From CBDCUF01 sp965222525 (GTDB lineage: Bacteria > Pseudomonadota > Alphaproteobacteria > Rickettsiales > UBA8987): a DNA stretch of 64,000 nucleotides. Of the stretch, positions 54,382 through 62,965 are shown in pieces; position 1 is the stretch's first letter, and each line of letters begins with the position of its first letter. The notes below the pieces were generated by a model. The model made no database searches. It saw only the letters and a list, made by a program, of their open reading frames with translations, and had not been told where the DNA came from. The stretch spans positions 496,001-560,000 of the forward strand of contig OZ244955.1 in the NCBI GenBank assembly GCA_965222525.1. The letters are read 5' to 3'. The translations under genes were made by a program, and so were the position numbers.

Positions 54382-54924
54382 ATGCTCAAATCCATACCAA
54401 ATATACTGACCGTTGCAAGAATTGTGATTATCCCGATTCTGGTTGCATCATTTTATATTGAAGCGCCGGTATCACACTGGGTTGCGGCGGGGCTGTTCGC
54501 TGCCGCAAGTATTACCGACTTTTTTGACGGCTACCTTGCCCGCAAATGGCATGCCACCTCCGGCTTCGGACGTTTCCTCGACCCGATAGCCGATAAATTG
54601 CTGGTCGCTACTGCTATCGTAATGCTGGTACATTTTGACCGTGCGCATATTATCCCGTCACTGGTGATATTGTGCCGGGAAATCCTGGTATCCGGCCTGC
54701 GTGAGCATCTGGCCGAATTAAATGTACAGGTTCCGGTCAGCAAGCTGGCCAAGATAAAGACGGCGGTACAGATGATAGCGCTGCTGGTGCTGATTATTGG
54801 GGTTGAAGGCTCCGGTGAGGAGATAACCAAAACCATCGGCAATATAGCCCTGTGGATTGCCGCCACCCTGACTGTAATCACCGGCTATGCCTATATGAAA
54901 ACCGGCTGGAAGCATATGAGTTAG
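54382..54924 (+). CDS. pgsA: CDP-diacylglycerol--glycerol-3-phosphate 3-phosphatidyltransferase
   Basis: A membrane enzyme of phosphatidylglycerol synthesis, 180 residues with about four to five helices. The CDP-alcohol transferase motif is complete (Asp46, Asp49, Gly50, Ala53, Arg54, Gly63, Asp67, Asp71). The opening MLKSIPNILTVARI is typical, so the start is secure. No Shine-Dalgarno sequence precedes it. The 127 bp immediately upstream form a palindromic repeat ending in CTATAAT just before the ATG. Translation may depend on that repeat or be leaderless. Confidence 0.95.
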   Translation: MLKSIPNILTVARIVIIPILVASFYIEAPVSHWVAAGLFAAASITDFFDGYLARKWHATSGFGRFLDPIADKLLVATAIVMLVHFDRAHIIPSLVILCREILVSGLREHLAELNVQVPVSKLAKIKTAVQMIALLVLIIGVEGSGEEITKTIGNIALWIAATLTVITGYAYMKTGWKHMS

Positions 54925-54959
54925 GCCGATTTGGATCATCGTTAAAAAATAACCAACAC

Positions 54960-55117
54960 TGTCACCCCGGACGCATATTTTCTCCAAAACTTGTTTTGGT
55001 AAGAAAATAGCGTTCTCGGGGTTACCCACATAATCACGTGCCCTTGCATGTAACCCCGAGAATGGTGGTTTCTATACGAAATCATAGATTTCGAGAAACC
55101 ATCCATCCGGGGTGACA
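54960..55117. repeat. Family C complex inverted repeat
   Basis: A 158-bp structure with outer arms TGTCACCCCGGA/TCCGGGGTGACA and inner arms TTCTCGGGGTTAC/GTAACCCCGAGAA. Two small internal hairpins are CCAAAA/TTTTGG and CGAAATC/GATTTCG. It lies between the convergent pgsA and the membrane protein gene. It lacks the CGTAC apex of families A and B. It may act as a bidirectional terminator. Confidence 0.85.
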
Positions 55118-55148
55118 GGGTGTGGATAATTTCAAATCTCAACACAGC

Positions 55149-56672
55149 CTAGCCGGCAACATACAAATCGTAATAATTCTGGGTTGTATCATCGCCCACT
55201 CTTTTCAGGTGAGTATAACCCTCCCATATTTTACGGAATCTTTCATCTTTCATCAGAAATTTCAGCCTTTCATCCTCCTCACTACCATCACCCATATTTA
55301 CAATAACCAGTGCCGGAGATTTTGCCGATAAGTCTTCAATCATTGCATCGAAGAAATATTCCTCCCTCCATTTCCAGTCATCGGGCAGGCTGCCATGTTC
55401 CTCATACTGCTCCATAATTCCCCCAGCCAGCCACATACTGGAAAACCGCCAGCCATATTCCGCACCGGTATAATTGATAAGCGGAAAACCGTCCTTAATC
55501 CCGCCGAAAATCATAATAGTACCCTTATCCTTATATTCCTCAACATATGGCCTGAGCAGGTAAATACCCGAATAATAACCCGCCATTTTCCCGCCGTAAT
55601 TTTCCTTCAGATTAAACAGCCCGATAAATAGCAATGAGGGTATGGAAAGCATCAGCACCATCAGCCCTGCATAATATTCCAGAGATTTCTTCCCCCTGAT
55701 TCTAATATTTTCTATAAAACATACAAGCGGCTTAACCAGCAGCAATAAACCGGCAGCCATTGCAGGATACAAATGATAGTTCCATCCTTTGAACTGCAGA
55801 TATGCCGCCAGGAACATACCGGCATAAACTGCCATGAATAATCCTGCGAATTTTGACTGTCTCACCAGCGGGACAAATGCCACTACAATCAGGAAAGGAA
55901 ATGTATGGAAAATCATATATGGCAGTTGTGTAAATAAACCGGAGAATGATGTTATGTTGGTATAGGCCCCTATACTGAGCGGCACGGAAACCTCCATATA
56001 TTCCGGTACAAACAGCAGAACCATAGCCAGATATAACAGGCCGGTTATACCAATCACCAGTGACTCCATACGGAACACCGACAGCGGATTTCTCCTGTAG
56101 GCAGCAATTGCCAGTTCGCATGCAATAAAAGGCAGTACAAAAAACGGCTTGATACAAATACCGATTGCAGCAATTAGTGAGGTGATAAATCTTGTGCGGA
56201 CACTGAATATTTCTCCTTTCAAACTACCATAAGATAGGAAAACATATGGCAGGAACAGGGCTATAAATAAGTGTTCCTTCTCGCCGAAATTATTTTGCAG
56301 CATTGCAATCGGTAGAAGGAACAGCGCATAGGACAGGGTGATTTTAAGTGCGGTTTTGAGCTTGTCCGAGAAACCACCAATCCTGTCGGTAATATATGCG
56401 CAGGCAAAATAACCATAAAACAAAATCAGGAAATAAAATGTAATAACCGGCGGGATATTGGGCAAGGCAAGTTTATCCGCAATCCATACCGGGATATAGT
56501 TAATCCAGGTAATCATCGGCATATTCTGCTCGGGTATATCCTTGTAAAGCTCCACCCCGGCAAGCATCTGTTCGATAGTATATATCCGCCAGCCGACATC
56601 GGTATTTATCGGCATGGAAAGCTGGAAAACTATACTTACAGCAATGAATAAAAGCAAAAATATCAATGGCAT
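55149..56672 (-). CDS. Polytopic membrane protein with soluble C-terminal domain
   Basis: A 507-residue inner-membrane protein with about ten helices. The first loop has an INTDVGWRIYTIEQMLAG segment, which recalls the GT-C family loop with an acidic residue after helix 1. The final 130 residues form a soluble domain (IMIFGGIKDGFPLINYTG to VIVNMGDGSEEDERL). No named family is recognised. A glycosyltransferase using lipid-linked sugars is plausible by architecture. It stands alone and is similar in design to the proteins at 35626 and 41350. Confidence 0.72.
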   Translation of the reverse strand: MPLIFLLLFIAVSIVFQLSMPINTDVGWRIYTIEQMLAGVELYKDIPEQNMPMITWINYIPVWIADKLALPNIPPVITFYFLILFYGYFACAYITDRIGGFSDKLKTALKITLSYALFLLPIAMLQNNFGEKEHLFIALFLPYVFLSYGSLKGEIFSVRTRFITSLIAAIGICIKPFFVLPFIACELAIAAYRRNPLSVFRMESLVIGITGLLYLAMVLLFVPEYMEVSVPLSIGAYTNITSFSGLFTQLPYMIFHTFPFLIVVAFVPLVRQSKFAGLFMAVYAGMFLAAYLQFKGWNYHLYPAMAAGLLLLVKPLVCFIENIRIRGKKSLEYYAGLMVLMLSIPSLLFIGLFNLKENYGGKMAGYYSGIYLLRPYVEEYKDKGTIMIFGGIKDGFPLINYTGAEYGWRFSSMWLAGGIMEQYEEHGSLPDDWKWREEYFFDAMIEDLSAKSPALVIVNMGDGSEEDERLKFLMKDERFRKIWEGYTHLKRVGDDTTQNYYDLYVAG

Positions 56673-56750
56673 TATTGCAATCCCTTTATCCGAACATAGC
56701 CGGAAAACAAAATTCTTTCCATAGCATTATCGCAGGTATAGACTGCGGTA

Positions 56751-57767
56751 ATGGTAAAAGCAAAACCGGCGAATGATACGGGGCCTGTAGTATGGGTGCT
56801 GGCCGATGACAAGGCAGGACACAAGAACCAGGCACTCGGGGTGGCCGAGGCTTTGGGGTGGCCGTATGAAATAAAGAAAATTACTTATAATAAAAATGCC
56901 GACCGGCCTAACCTGTTTTTGGGCGCATCGCTAAAGGGAATAGACAGGGAAAACAGTGACCCTGTATCCCCGCCATTTCCCGATATAGTAATAAGTGCCG
57001 GACGCAAGACCGTTCCCATCGCAAAATACATAAAAAAGCAGGCTAAAGCCGAAGGGAAGCGCTGCTATCTTGCCCATATAATGTGGCCGGATGCTCCTGC
57101 CGGCGGTTTTGACCTTATCGCCGTACCAGCGCATGACGGCAAGCGTTCCGGCAAAAAAGTCATCACCACTACCGGTGCGCCGCACCGTGTAAATGCAAAA
57201 ATGCTGGAGCGGGAGGGGATGATATGGCAGAAGACCCTGAGCGGACAGCCGAAGCCATATATTGCATTACTGGTTGGGGGCAATACCGGCAAGACCAGCT
57301 TTACCACCGAACATGCAAAAGAACTGGGGAAATTCGCCTCCAATATGACGGCAAGCCTTGACGGTTCGCTTATGGTAACGACCAGCCGGCGCACCGGTGA
57401 GGATGTGCGGGCAGCATTGCAGGATATAATAGAATGTCCGGCGCATTTCCATAATCCGGAGGAGCAGCGTGCCAATCCCTATTATGCTTTTCTGGCACTG
57501 AGCAATGCGGTTATTGTCACCGGCGATTCGATATCGATGATTTCGGAGGCTTGCGCCACCGGCAAGCCGGTATATATTTTCGCGCCCGATGAAATTACCC
57601 CTAAAAAGCACCGGAAGTTCCATAAAATCCTCTATGAAGGCGGTTATGCCTCGTCACTGACCGGCGGCGGGCTTAATATATTCGTCCCCGGCCAGATAAA
57701 ACCGCTCAATGATGCCCAGGACATCGCTGACAGGATTAGGCGGGAGGAATCAGCATTAGACAGTTAA
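56751..57767 (+). CDS. ELM1/DUF1022 family protein
   Basis: A 338-residue cytoplasmic protein of the family that includes plant mitochondrial fission protein ELM1. Its N-terminal VVWVLADDKAGHKNQALGVAEALG and the central VISAGRKTVPIAKYIKK are the conserved features, with ALSNAVIVTGDSISMISEA near the C-terminus. The fold resembles GT-B glycosyltransferases (a UDP-sugar-like site around GDSISM). The bacterial function is not established, but a role in the cell envelope is often proposed. It is monocistronic here. Confidence 0.88.
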   Translation: MVKAKPANDTGPVVWVLADDKAGHKNQALGVAEALGWPYEIKKITYNKNADRPNLFLGASLKGIDRENSDPVSPPFPDIVISAGRKTVPIAKYIKKQAKAEGKRCYLAHIMWPDAPAGGFDLIAVPAHDGKRSGKKVITTTGAPHRVNAKMLEREGMIWQKTLSGQPKPYIALLVGGNTGKTSFTTEHAKELGKFASNMTASLDGSLMVTTSRRTGEDVRAALQDIIECPAHFHNPEEQRANPYYAFLALSNAVIVTGDSISMISEACATGKPVYIFAPDEITPKKHRKFHKILYEGGYASSLTGGGLNIFVPGQIKPLNDAQDIADRIRREESALDS

Positions 57768-58106
57768 CTTATGATTACTAGCAGACCATGCAGCACTACA
57801 TGCGCTTGATGACGTTGATGATCAGTTTTAAAAGTGCGCTTTCAATCGTCTGTATTCCTTGTGAAGAAGAACTGTTCATCGTATCAGGTGTTACATAAGA
57901 TTACGAGCGATTTGCATATGGAGTCGCTACAGGCACGCAGCCTGTCGTTCTACAAATGCTGCTGTCCGCCTTCCAGCAGCCACCGTCGCCACAGGATAAG
58001 TGCAAAAAAACCCGCAGCATAGCGTAAAAAAATCCTCGACCAAACAAACATATCAGATAAAATGTGTACAATAGGAACCTTATGCAAGGGACTCATAGCC
58101 ATAAAA
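57768..58106. other. Gene-free interval
   Basis: This 339-bp stretch lies between the ELM1-like gene and the response regulator. Short frames exist on both strands, but none has a ribosome-binding site or recognisable protein pattern. No clear repeat or hairpin is evident. It presumably contains the promoter of the two-component operon. Confidence 0.5.
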
Positions 58107-58784
58107 ATGAAAATACTTATTATAGAAGATGATAAGACTATAGCGAAGCAGATTGCCGAGTCACTTACTGGTTCGGGGTTTGTTGTTCATACAGAGCATG
58201 ACGGGGAGGAAGGGCATTTCCAGGGGGAAAGCGGTGAGTTTGATGCTATAGTGCTTGATATAGGTCTGCCCAATATGGATGGCTTTACCATACTGGAGAA
58301 ATGGCGGAAGGATGATATCACCACTCCTGTTATAATTCTTACCGCACGCAACAGCAAGATGGAGGTGGTGCGTGGACTGGAGGCCGGAGCCGATGACTAT
58401 ATCACCAAGCCATTTGATGCTGATGAGTTGATTGCCCGCCTGCGTTCTAATATCAGGCGCGCTGATGGTCGTACTTCCGATATACTGAAATATCAGGATG
58501 TTACACTCGATACCAAATCCGGCAAACTCACCATCGCAGGTAATCATGTCAAACTTACCCGCACAGAGTTTCTCATGGTACAATATCTGTTCGTCAATCA
58601 GGGACGGCCGGTTAGTATAAGTGAGCTTGCCGAACATGTTTATGAGGATTTCGACAGTGATTCCGGTATAATTCCCCGCCATATAGCCAATATCCGCAAG
58701 AAAATCGACCGCGAGCTGATACTCACCGAAACCAACCGCGGATATTACATTCCCGATGACCCTGCCGACAGTCAGGAGGGATAG
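58107..58784 (+). CDS. OmpR/PhoP-family response regulator
   Basis: A 225-residue DNA-binding response regulator. The receiver domain has Asp-Asp at 8-9, phospho-acceptor Asp51 in VLDIGLPNMDG, LTARNS and ITKPF with the conserved Lys. The winged-helix domain (about 128-220) contains KLTRTEFLMVQYL and RHIANIRKKID. Sequence and the partner kinase suggest the PhoP/QseB group. The start at 58107 begins directly with the receiver strand; the earlier ATG would add 15 residues. The kinase gene begins two bases after the stop, so the pair is one operon. The signal is unknown. Confidence 0.92.
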   Translation: MKILIIEDDKTIAKQIAESLTGSGFVVHTEHDGEEGHFQGESGEFDAIVLDIGLPNMDGFTILEKWRKDDITTPVIILTARNSKMEVVRGLEAGADDYITKPFDADELIARLRSNIRRADGRTSDILKYQDVTLDTKSGKLTIAGNHVKLTRTEFLMVQYLFVNQGRPVSISELAEHVYEDFDSDSGIIPRHIANIRKKIDRELILTETNRGYYIPDDPADSQEG

Positions 58785-58786
58785 CC

Positions 58787-60178
58787 TTGCCGAATCTCTC
58801 CCCAAAGCGCAAGTCATATTCGGGGTCGCTGACCTCCCGCATAGGCAGGTTTTCCCTGACCAGTATATTCTTTCTCATACTGACTGCGGGGATTGCGATT
58901 GCATGGGCGTTCGAGAAATCAGCGGTGCGCAGCCTGGAAAACCACCTCTCCGCTTATATTGACGTACTGATATCCGCAACCATACTCGATGAACATGGAG
59001 AAATCGCGGTGAGTGAAAGTATTGACCTGCTTAACAAAATCCCGCGTTACTGGCAGGTAACTTCTGGTAAGGAATATCTAAGGAGATCATCTTCGCTTAA
59101 TAGCTGGATACCGATAACCGAATGGGAGCCTTCAGCGACCAGGAATTTCGTATTTACCGATTCTGATAATACCGGAATCAGGGTTGTACAAAAAACCCTG
59201 GTATTTCCGGGTAATAAATATGTTTCCTATTTTTTCGGGATGCAGGAGGAAATTGCCGATGAATTTATTGCCCATGAGCGCAAGGGATTTGTCAAGGTAC
59301 TGAGCGTTGTGTTGCTGGGGCTGGGAGCGGTACTGTTTCTTTTAAGCTATATCCTGACCCGCTTTACCATATCTCCGCTATCGGATGTAAAGACGGGCTT
59401 AAGCCGGATCCGCACCGGCAAGAGCAACCAGCTTGAGGGAAATTTCCCGACCGAAATTATACCGCTGGTACAGGAGGTTAACCGGCTTCTGTCATATAGC
59501 TCCAATGTGGTCAAGCGCCATCGTACATTCGCCAGTAACCTGGCGCATTCGCTCAAGACCCATCTCTCGGTGCTGCTATATGAAGCCAATCGTGAGACTG
59601 AGCGTAATCCTGCGGCTGGGGAGGAGCATAGTCTGGCAGATAATGTACTGGAGAAAAGCAAGATAATGCAGTCAATAATCGACCGCAGTCTGGCACGGGC
59701 AAAAGCTGCCGGGTCTGGCACGGTTATCGGTGCACGTACCGAGGTTCATACGGTTATATCAAAAATTACACTTAACTTTGGCAAGTTATATCATCGTGAA
59801 ACCGAAATTATCTGCAGCAAGGATATATTTTTTCATGGCGATGAGGATGACTTATATGAGATGCTGGGCAATATTATCGAGAATGCCTGTAAATATTCCC
59901 GCTCTAAGGTGAAAGTAAGTGCGGGGCGTAATAGTGCCGATACTTCGGAAACCACCTCGCTACATATCAGGGTGGAGGATGACGGGACAGGCATACCGGA
60001 AAGCGAGCGCAAAAATGTACTGGAGCGCGGTACCAGGCTGGATGAAACCGTCGCCGGTACCGGAATCGGCATGTCAATCGCCGTTGATATAATCAGGCTT
60101 TACGGGGGCAAGATTATCCTTGGTGATTCAGAACTCGGCGGGTTGCAGGTCGATATCGGCCTTCCCTTAGGGAAATAG
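58787..60178 (+). CDS. PhoQ-like sensor histidine kinase
   Basis: A 463-residue membrane sensor. It has helices at about 25-44 and 170-190 with a periplasmic sensor of about 125 residues between them, a HAMP segment, then the dimerisation region with His254 in NLAHSLKTHLSVL. The usual Pro in HxLKTPL is His259 here. The ATPase domain has ENACKYSRSKV, DDGTGIPESER and TGIGMSIA. It starts with TTG; AGGAGG lies exactly seven bases before it (58774-58779), which makes the start secure. It is two bases from the response regulator stop. The ligand is not predictable. Confidence 0.92.
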   Translation: MPNLSPKRKSYSGSLTSRIGRFSLTSIFFLILTAGIAIAWAFEKSAVRSLENHLSAYIDVLISATILDEHGEIAVSESIDLLNKIPRYWQVTSGKEYLRRSSSLNSWIPITEWEPSATRNFVFTDSDNTGIRVVQKTLVFPGNKYVSYFFGMQEEIADEFIAHERKGFVKVLSVVLLGLGAVLFLLSYILTRFTISPLSDVKTGLSRIRTGKSNQLEGNFPTEIIPLVQEVNRLLSYSSNVVKRHRTFASNLAHSLKTHLSVLLYEANRETERNPAAGEEHSLADNVLEKSKIMQSIIDRSLARAKAAGSGTVIGARTEVHTVISKITLNFGKLYHRETEIICSKDIFFHGDEDDLYEMLGNIIENACKYSRSKVKVSAGRNSADTSETTSLHIRVEDDGTGIPESERKNVLERGTRLDETVAGTGIGMSIAVDIIRLYGGKIILGDSELGGLQVDIGLPLGK

Positions 60179-60179
60179 G

Positions 60180-60704
60180 CTATGTTTTATAAGGACTTGC
60201 TACCCCTATACCAGAAAGAACCTTGATCTCCAGCGCTTCCATTTCTGCAGCATCAGTTTCAGTTTCATGATCATAGCCTAGCAAGTGCAATATAGCATGC
60301 ACTACTATGTGTTTTACGTGATCTGAAATATTTTTCCGTTGTTCTTTTACTTCTCGGTTTATGGTATCAAGCGATAATGCTACATCACCTAGAAAAAGTG
60401 GTATTTGCGTGTTTAATCTATTTTGATCTATATTAACCGCCTTCTGTGAAATTGGTGGCTGACTAGGAAATGCCAAAACATTAGTAGGCCTGTCTTGCCC
60501 TCTATGGTTTAAGTTGAGGCTTTGCATGATTTTATCATCGGTGAGTAATATGGATATATGAACTTCCGGAACATTATTACCTATACCTATCTCATCCAAA
60601 ACTGCCTCACAGGCTTTATTGCATATTACTTCATATTCCGGTAAGCATTTCCTCCATTCAGGATATTGCTCCTGTATCTCAATATTATAAAGTCCGAATG
60701 CCAT
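60180..60704 (-). CDS. ybeY: Endoribonuclease YbeY
   Basis: A zinc-dependent endoribonuclease in 16S rRNA 3'-end maturation and 70S quality control. The metal motif HxxxHxxGYDH is present in HAILHLLGYDHE, preceded by GDVALSLDTI. The product is 174 residues from the ATG used here. Two longer starts (60728, and a TTG at 60770) cannot be ruled out, and none has a good ribosome-binding site. It is usually found with miaB, phoH and corC, none of which is present. Here it ends one base after the sensor kinase stop. Confidence 0.93.
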   Translation of the reverse strand: MAFGLYNIEIQEQYPEWRKCLPEYEVICNKACEAVLDEIGIGNNVPEVHISILLTDDKIMQSLNLNHRGQDRPTNVLAFPSQPPISQKAVNIDQNRLNTQIPLFLGDVALSLDTINREVKEQRKNISDHVKHIVVHAILHLLGYDHETETDAAEMEALEIKVLSGIGVASPYKT

Positions 60705-60853
60705 ATTTATTTGTTGCTGTGCGCTCATAGTGCCGAATAATAGCACTGATTTGAATGCATACCTAACCAAACCGCCTGTATATCGATGGACAATGTTATT
60801 TTTTTAATATTGTGTGTTACAACGGCTATAGTTTCACCTTAATACTGAGGCAA

Positions 60854-61720
60854 TTACCAGTCGAAATCGGGCTGGAGGAAGATTTCGCTGATAACACGGC
60901 TGTTGCAGTAATCTATGATAACGATTTTCTTACGGATACCCTTTTCCTTGTTACGATCCTTTATCAGCAGGGATACCAGATTGCCGTCTATGGAAACCGC
61001 CTCCGCATTGGATACCCGCTTCAGCTCTATCTTGCCGCCATCGCATGGCACCTGCGCTCCGCCGCTTGTGGTAATACTTGTACTCCCGCCACTTACGGTA
61101 GCTGATGCCGAAGTGTTTTGCTGCTTTATCGTCTCAATCAGCTCGGTCAGCTTATCATCAATATTACGCAGGGAACTGTTCATATCCTGACTTTCCTGCA
61201 TATTATGAGATGTAAGCCCGTCGGATGCCTTACTATCACCCTCTTCATCAAACCCTGCTATATCATTGGTAATATTGGTGGTAATTTGATGCTCTACCGT
61301 ATCGGGACTATCGGTGGGGACATTATCGAAATCAGAATCTATATCTTCAATATTCCCAGCGGTAGTTTCGATTTCCTGCTTTATATCACCTGCAACCTCC
61401 TCGCCCTTTTGCAACCCTGACTCTATCCCCGCCTTTATATCCGATTTTACCTGCTCCACATTACCGCTTGCAGCAGTCTTCTCTTCCTCATCGGCCTTCT
61501 GGAACATAAGGTAACCCAGCACAATAAATCCGACAACCAGCACTACACCGACCAGCTTGACCATAAATTTATAAATACGGAATCCCCTGCCTTCCTCAAG
61601 TATATCATATATGGAGTCATCATCAGGTACAGCGCCCTTCTTTCCCTTTGGCTCACGGGGAATGCTGTTACTAACAGGACTGTTTATTTCCACATCATTA
61701 TCGTTATTATCTAGAATCAT
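60854..61720 (-). CDS. Single-pass membrane protein of unknown function
   Basis: A 288-residue product with a soluble, acidic N-terminus (1-50) and one membrane helix (about 54-73). A long polar region follows with heptad-like acidic and Ser/Thr-rich stretches (80-220), then a compact C-terminal domain (VPCDGGKIELKRVSN to EIFLQPDFDW) with two cysteines. This is the topology of a membrane-anchored periplasmic protein; no family is recognised. AAGGA lies seven bases before the ATG. Its start codon overlaps the rluD start codon on the other strand in a shared CATG, so there is no intergenic DNA between the divergent genes. Confidence 0.82.
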   Translation of the reverse strand: MILDNNDNDVEINSPVSNSIPREPKGKKGAVPDDDSIYDILEEGRGFRIYKFMVKLVGVVLVVGFIVLGYLMFQKADEEEKTAASGNVEQVKSDIKAGIESGLQKGEEVAGDIKQEIETTAGNIEDIDSDFDNVPTDSPDTVEHQITTNITNDIAGFDEEGDSKASDGLTSHNMQESQDMNSSLRNIDDKLTELIETIKQQNTSASATVSGGSTSITTSGGAQVPCDGGKIELKRVSNAEAVSIDGNLVSLLIKDRNKEKGIRKKIVIIDYCNSRVISEIFLQPDFDW

Positions 61721-62720
61721 GAGTAATTCCTTGCAAATCCATTATTTCACCGTCGAAGATGATTATGACGGTAAAAGGCTGGATAAATTTATTTCCTCAA
61801 ACCTGCCCGACCTGTCACGAGTCAGGGTACAGGACCTTATAGGCCGCTATTACCTTGCTAAAACCGGCGATAATAGCTGTGATATCATAACCGATCGGGC
61901 TTACCGTGTCAAATCGGGTGAGGAATATATAATCCGCATTCCGCCTGCCGGGGAGAGCAATATGCAGGCGGCGGATATTCCCCTGCATATAGTCTTCGAG
62001 GATGATGATATGCTGGTGGTGGATAAGCAGGCAGGGCTGGTGGTGCATCCGGGAGTGGGCAATCTGGATAATACACTGGCCAATGCGCTTATGCATCATT
62101 GCAGGGAGCGGCTTTCGGTAGTAGGCGGGGTTATGCGGCCTGGTATTGTACATCGGCTGGATAAGGATACCAGCGGACTCATACTGGTGGCGAAAAGCGA
62201 TATAGCGCATAAGAATCTCGCCGACCAGATTCGCCAGCGCAGTTTGAGACGGGTATATAATGCGGTTGTGTGGGGAGTGGTATCACCCCCGGCGGGCAAG
62301 GTGGATGTTAATATCGGGGTTAGCTCACGTGACCATCGCCGGATGACTGCGATGAAAAGCAGCGGTAAACCGGCAGTTACTCACTATAAAACGCTGGAAG
62401 TATTTGGCGATAATATAGCCTCTCTGGTGGAATGCAGGCTGGAGACCGGCCGTACCCACCAGATTCGGGTGCATATGAACCATATTGGCTGTCCGGTTGT
62501 CGGTGATCCGGTTTATGGCAGTATCAGGGGGAGTAAGTTTGCCCTGCTTGCACCGGACATACAGGAATTTGTGAAAAACTTCCCCAGACAGGCGCTCCAT
62601 GCTGTTCATATAGCCTTTACTCATCCGCAAAGCGGTGAATATATGGAATTCCACAGCAATATCGGGGGCAATACTACCAAAGATATGGAATCATTGCTGC
62701 AAAAGTTAAGGAATGGTTAA
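61719..62720 (+). CDS. rluD: 23S rRNA pseudouridine synthase RluD-like
   Basis: A 333-residue enzyme of the RluA family that makes pseudouridines in helix 69 of 23S rRNA (positions 1911, 1915 and 1917 in E. coli). An N-terminal S4 domain (DGKRLDKFISSNLPDLSR, about 18-75) is followed by the catalytic domain with HRLDKDTSG (145-153, catalytic Asp148). RluD is preferred over RluA/RluC because of the full S4 domain. No ribosome-binding site precedes the ATG at 61719; an alternative start 36 codons upstream would overlap the divergent gene deeply. It is followed by repeats and a small exported-protein gene. Confidence 0.92.
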   Translation: MSNSLQIHYFTVEDDYDGKRLDKFISSNLPDLSRVRVQDLIGRYYLAKTGDNSCDIITDRAYRVKSGEEYIIRIPPAGESNMQAADIPLHIVFEDDDMLVVDKQAGLVVHPGVGNLDNTLANALMHHCRERLSVVGGVMRPGIVHRLDKDTSGLILVAKSDIAHKNLADQIRQRSLRRVYNAVVWGVVSPPAGKVDVNIGVSSRDHRRMTAMKSSGKPAVTHYKTLEVFGDNIASLVECRLETGRTHQIRVHMNHIGCPVVGDPVYGSIRGSKFALLAPDIQEFVKNFPRQALHAVHIAFTHPQSGEYMEFHSNIGGNTTKDMESLLQKLRNG

Positions 62721-62773
62721 TTTTTCTTGTATCAATAGGGAAATTGTGGTAATGACTGCAGTAATTACAGGAA

Positions 62774-62831
62774 ACCCCTCCCGCTTGCGGGAGGGGTAAG
62801 AAATCTGAGCAATCTATGATTGCCAGATTTC
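62774..62831. repeat. Pair of adjacent hairpins downstream of rluD
   Basis: A perfect 11-bp stem ACCCCTCCCGC/GCGGGAGGGGT with a 2-base loop (62774-62797) is followed by a second hairpin, GAAATCTG/CAGATTTC with inner GCAATC/GATTGC (62800-62831). Together they could end rluD transcription, though there is no T-run. Confidence 0.75.
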
Positions 62832-62854
62832 CGGGGAGGGAATGGTGAGGTAGT

Positions 62855-62889
62855 GGCTGTTGGCCTTTGGCTATTAGCTATTGGTATTC
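62855..62889. repeat. Heptamer tandem repeat, GGCTATT type
   Basis: Five units of the form GGCTATT with variants (GGCTGTT, GGCCTTT, AGCTATT, GGTATTC) maintain a 7-bp period between two hairpin pairs. Confidence 0.7.
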
Positions 62890-62897
62890 CCCCACCA

Positions 62898-62954
62898 GAA
62901 ATCCTAAGGATTAAAAATCCTTGGATTTCTTGCCTCCCCCGCAAGCGGGGGAGG
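62898..62954. repeat. Second hairpin pair, overlapping a ribosome-binding site
   Basis: An imperfect stem AGAAATCC...GGATTTCT with an inner AAGGATT/AATCCTT pair (62898-62931) precedes a perfect 10-bp stem CCTCCCCCGC/GCGGGGGAGG with a 2-base loop (62933-62954). The right arm of the last stem contains the purine-rich Shine-Dalgarno sequence of the next gene. Confidence 0.8.
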
Positions 62955-62965
62955 TGGAGAAAAAA

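Noticed and set aside
57834..58022. 62-codon open frame before the two-component operon
   Set aside because: Its composition is not protein-like and no start signal is present. I also checked other frames for a pseudogene and found none.
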